Origin: an uncultured Proteiniphilum sp. | Lineage (GTDB): Bacteria; Bacteroidota; Bacteroidia; Bacteroidales; Dysgonomonadaceae | Direction of reading: 5' to 3' | Assembly (NCBI RefSeq): GCF_937873925.1 | Contig: NZ_CALNAT010000182.1 | Location: forward strand, 1-26,638 | DNA: 26,638 nt | The notes under the pieces: generated by a model | Databases searched by the model: none | Told to the model about the DNA's origin: nothing | The model's input: the letters and a program-made list of their open reading frames with translations, nothing else | Made by a program: the position numbers and the translations under genes | Shown here: piece after piece, positions 24,128 through 26,638 of the stretch | Numbering within the stretch: the first letter of the stretch is position 1 | Layout of the letters: each line of letters opens with the position of its first letter

Positions 24128-24877
24128 TTATCCCATTGCCAGCTGAGTGAACACCAAATCGCATACCAGTATCAACACACTGTTGATCACTACGGAATTA
24201 GTGCTGGCCTGTCCCACCTCCAAGGCCCCTCCTTTCGCGGTATATCCGAAATAAGCGGCAACGGAGGCGATAATGAAACCGAACATCATCGATTTGGTGA
24301 TCGAATACCAGATAAACGATTCCCTGAAGAAAGCCTGGATACCATATACATAGGTCTCTACGGACGGTGTTCCCAGCACCAGGCAGATAATATATCCGCC
24401 GAACAGACCCGTAAACATGCTGAAGATAACCAGTACCGGCATGAATGTCACAAACGAGGATATCTTGGGAAATATCAGATAATTGGCGGAATTCACACCC
24501 ATAATATCCAAAGCATCGATCTGTTCGGTAATACGCATCGTCCCTATTTCCGAAGCCACGTTCGACCCTACTTTACCGGCCAGAATGAGACACATAATGG
24601 TCGATGAGAACTCCAACAGGATGATCTCACGCGAAACAACACCTACCGTAAAGCGGGGCAGCATCGGGGAATCGATGTTCAAGGCGATCTGTAGCACGAT
24701 GACGGCGCCAATGAAAAAAGAGATGATCACTACGATCCAGATAGAGTTCACTCCCAAAAAATAGATTCCCTTTATGAATTCCTTCATAAATTCACTCATC
24801 CTGTCCGGAATGGTAAGCACCTTCTTCATCAGCAATGCATACTCCCCGACACTTTCTATGGAACGGATAAAACTCAT
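24128..24877 (-). CDS. MlaE-family ABC permease
   Basis: A 249-residue integral membrane protein of the MlaE/YrbE permease family. It begins with an amphipathic segment (1-30), then carries about five hydrophobic segments. The family segment AGKVGSNVASEIGTMRITEQIDALDIMGVN lies near residues 99-128, and the SMMFGFIIASVAAYFGYTAKGGALEVGQASTNSVV stretch near the C-terminus. It is the transmembrane half of a phospholipid transporter together with the ATPase encoded next. An MCE partner is not encoded nearby. A TATCTTTG element lies 16 bases before the ATG, so it may begin its own transcript. Confidence 0.93.
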   Translation of the reverse strand: MSFIRSIESVGEYALLMKKVLTIPDRMSEFMKEFIKGIYFLGVNSIWIVVIISFFIGAVIVLQIALNIDSPMLPRFTVGVVSREIILLEFSSTIMCLILAGKVGSNVASEIGTMRITEQIDALDIMGVNSANYLIFPKISSFVTFMPVLVIFSMFTGLFGGYIICLVLGTPSVETYVYGIQAFFRESFIWYSITKSMMFGFIIASVAAYFGYTAKGGALEVGQASTNSVVINSVLILVCDLVFTQLAMG

Positions 24878-24893
24878 GTGGCTTTATTTGATG

Positions 24894-24901
24894 CAAAGAT
24901 A
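24894..24901 (-). promoter_or_regulatory. possible -7 element of a promoter for the mlaE-like gene
   Basis: The minus strand reads TATCTTTG here, matching TAnnTTTG, 16 bases before the ATG at 24877. No TTTG is found 19-21 bases further upstream, so the -33 part is weak. The gap to the YihY gene is only 54 bases. Confidence 0.45.
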
Positions 24902-24931
24902 GTTATTTTATTTTTTTCCGTCCGCGACGGT

Positions 24932-26494
24932 TCAGAGATCTTTCAACAAGAGATCACTGTTTCCTTGGCGAAGCCCCATACGGGTGTTCATCAATGCTTC
25001 CCAGTGTTCCTGAAAATCCCCGTCGATATCGATCATGAAATCTTCCGATCCCTGTTCATCCAATTGGGAGATCAACCGGTCTACCGTGATCAGATTAATA
25101 TCCATAGCGGGCTGGAAGGCCGGCACACGCTCGTCGGCGGCAGAGGGGGTCACGGAAATAATCTTCAGATCAAGCAGTTGACTCAGGATGTCGTTGGTAA
25201 GCCGACCGGGCACCTTACATCTGACTGAGATCTGATCGGCGGTGAGAGGCGGCTTCTCATCGGCAAAGCGTTGTACAATTTCCGCAGCGATCATCAACGT
25301 GAAGAAATCCCTGTACCGCCGGCTGATATTGCGCGTCTCCTTTTCGAATGAGAACTTCCGCACATTCTGCGCTGCATAGGAGATCTCCGCGCCGATCAGC
25401 ACAATGAACCAGGACATCTGTATCCACAGCAGCATCAGGGGAATAGCAGCAAAGGTACCGTAAATAGTATTATAACGGGTAATCCACATCTGTCCGCTCA
25501 GGTAGAGCATCTGGAAGAACTGGAATGCCGTTCCGGCCACAATTCCCGCTATCAACGCATTCATGAACTTCACTTTAGTATTGGGCAGGAATTTGTAGAG
25601 CGCCGTGAACAGTAATATTATTACCACAAAAGGAACAATATCCAGTAAGCGGGGAATAAAGGGATACAGTATATAAATGATCTTCAGCGTATCGTTTTGC
25701 GGGTAGCTGAAAATGTTCAGCGCATTGACCAGGATAAAGAAGACAGGCATAAAGAGCACCATGGCGGTGTAATCGGTTACTTTCCGTCCGATACCCCTCC
25801 CTTTGCCTACCTGCCATATTTTATTCAGGTTGTTCTCGATGTCGTTAAAAAGGATCAGGATGGTGTAGAGAAACAACAAAATACCTATTCCGGCAAATAC
25901 ACCTCCCCCTTTTGCCTCCTCAAGAGAGTTGTCAATTATCTGGAACAGGAGATCGAGAAATTCGCGCGTCCTGCCTTCTGCCGAAACATCCTCACCGACG
26001 GTTATATCTGAAGACAGGGCCGGAAGTGCCGTCTCCGCTTCATATAATTCATAAATCGTATCCACGGTTCTCATCTCCGTGACGATAGCAGCCGTACTAT
26101 CGGATCCCGATCCGGGCCCTGCCACAACTATCTCCTCCGAAGGCCTGTTCCCCAGCATAAAGCTGAAGATACTGCTCTCCATGATATTCTCGATTCCGAA
26201 CCCGCGGGCAATGGCGAAGATGATGGCCAAAAGCGGCACGATGGAGAGAAGGGTCCTGTATGTGAGTGAACGGGCGCTGGCGGCGATATCCAGTTCCTGC
26301 ACGTTCCTGACGGTGAGCATGACTGTCTTTATGGCATCATACAGGATATTCCTTTTGCCGGAGAGCGTTTCGGGATTCTGGCGCCAAATCTCGTACGACA
26401 GGAAATGGATCAGATCTTTCACTCTGATCCTCAACCGCTCAAGCCTGTCCGGTCTTTCCTCTTCCGGTTCGTATCTCTTTCTCTTTTTCGCCAT
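24932..26494 (-). CDS. YihY/BrkB-family membrane protein with C-terminal winged-helix-like region
   Basis: A 520-residue protein of the YihY (BrkB, formerly called RNase BN) family, whose function is not settled. Family features include LDIAASARSLTYRTLLSIVPLLAI at about 68-91, the ENNLNKIWQVGKGRG region (220-234), and the last membrane helices with YNTIYGTFAAIPLMLLWIQMSWFIVLIGAEI (341-371). About six membrane helices are visible. Between the first and second, residues 118-175 form a polar, acidic stretch longer than I expect for the family. The C-terminal 140 residues are soluble, with a winged-helix-like part (about 400-448, PPLTADQISVRCKVPGRL) and an acidic tail. It starts 20 bases after the RNase P RNA. 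Confidence 0.9.
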   Translation of the reverse strand: MAKKRKRYEPEEERPDRLERLRIRVKDLIHFLSYEIWRQNPETLSGKRNILYDAIKTVMLTVRNVQELDIAASARSLTYRTLLSIVPLLAIIFAIARGFGIENIMESSIFSFMLGNRPSEEIVVAGPGSGSDSTAAIVTEMRTVDTIYELYEAETALPALSSDITVGEDVSAEGRTREFLDLLFQIIDNSLEEAKGGGVFAGIGILLFLYTILILFNDIENNLNKIWQVGKGRGIGRKVTDYTAMVLFMPVFFILVNALNIFSYPQNDTLKIIYILYPFIPRLLDIVPFVVIILLFTALYKFLPNTKVKFMNALIAGIVAGTAFQFFQMLYLSGQMWITRYNTIYGTFAAIPLMLLWIQMSWFIVLIGAEISYAAQNVRKFSFEKETRNISRRYRDFFTLMIAAEIVQRFADEKPPLTADQISVRCKVPGRLTNDILSQLLDLKIISVTPSAADERVPAFQPAMDINLITVDRLISQLDEQGSEDFMIDIDGDFQEHWEALMNTRMGLRQGNSDLLLKDL

Positions 26495-26505
26495 GACTTC
26501 ATTTC

Positions 26506-26514
26506 AAAAAAAAA
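26506..26514 (-). terminator. U-run at the end of the RNase P RNA gene
   Basis: Nine A's on the plus strand give a run of nine U's directly after the GC-rich 3' end of the RNA. The upstream pairing partner would be the P1 stem, whose 5' arm is outside the window. Confidence 0.6.
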
Positions 26515-26638
26515 GCAGCCGGTCTGTAAGCCGGGTTCTGTATACCGACGAATCGGATGTTTGTCATTTATCTACGGAAGAATGTCTCCACCCTCCTTTA
26601 GCGGCCTACCCCTCGGCATCGGGCGAGCAACCCTACCA
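26515..26638 (-). ncRNA. rnpB: RNase P RNA, bacterial type A, 3' part
   Basis: The minus strand carries conserved 3' elements of bacterial RNase P RNA. GTAGATAAATGACAAAC is followed downstream by ACAGAACCCGGCTTACAGAC, near the end of the molecule, and upstream by GGGTTGCTCGCC and GGGGTAGGCCGCT. RNase P RNA is the catalytic RNA that removes 5' leaders from pre-tRNAs. The 5' two thirds lie beyond the right edge. The YihY gene follows on the same strand after 20 bases. Confidence 0.92.

Noticed and set aside
24918..24930. CCGTC/GACGG hairpin after the YihY stop as terminator
   Set aside because: On the transcribed minus strand it is followed by A's and not U's, and the stem is only five base pairs.

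Overview
The window reads as a Bacteroidota chromosome segment, most likely order Bacteroidales. Supporting signs are an ECF sigma factor of the Bacteroides expansion type followed by a FecR protein with a DUF4974-like end, an LruC-domain lipoprotein, a Bacteroides-type promoter (TTTG, 19 nt, TAnnTTTG), and a combination of SUF, MlaE/MlaF-like, YihY and RNase P genes. The gap-filling short degenerate tandem words recall Dysgonomonadaceae genomes, but that finer placement is a guess. Every gene I can support lies on the minus strand, so the window is transcribed from right to left.

Region A (about 1-16973) is one tightly packed exopolysaccharide/capsule operon that runs off the left edge. Its first gene encodes a large lipoprotein with a beta-helix-like repeat region and a C-terminal LruC domain. 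Next come a stand-alone receiver protein, an initiating sugar-phosphate transferase with an N-terminal degenerate receiver (pseudo-receiver), a half-length TolC-like protein, a Wzz/Wzc-like co-polymerase with a decayed kinase domain, a Wzy/WaaL-type polymerase/ligase, two GT2 enzymes, a hexapeptide acetyltransferase, another GT2, a Wzx flippase, a pyruvyl transferase, a GT-B enzyme, a GT-D enzyme and the start of a further GT-B enzyme. Most gene junctions overlap by a few bases or are separated by fewer than 40 bases, implying co-transcription and translational coupling. Together they would start an undecaprenyl-linked glycan, extend and decorate it (acetyl, pyruvate), flip, polymerise and export it. 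From about 1 to 8.5 kb the DNA looks more AT-rich than the rest, as is usual for exchangeable glycosyltransferase cassettes.

Region B (16974-17771) is about 800 bases of AT-rich DNA without a credible gene. It holds the best promoter in the window, about 390 bases upstream of the lipoprotein gene, and a perfect inverted repeat just upstream of that promoter.

Region C (17772-19563) is a sigma/FecR pair that is not followed by the SusC/SusD genes such pairs usually control. Region D (19665-23137) is a SUF iron-sulfur assembly cluster, sufC-sufD-sufS, with no sufB beside it. Region E (23348-24877) is a lipid-transport ABC permease and ATPase of the MlaE/MlaF type. Region F (24932-26638) is a YihY/BrkB membrane protein gene placed directly downstream of the RNase P RNA gene, whose 3' part fills the right edge.

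The most distinctive system is the head of the polysaccharide operon: lipoprotein, intact receiver, pseudo-receiver fused to the initiating transferase, short TolC and kinase-dead Wzc. It suggests phospho-signal control of glycan initiation by protein contact.
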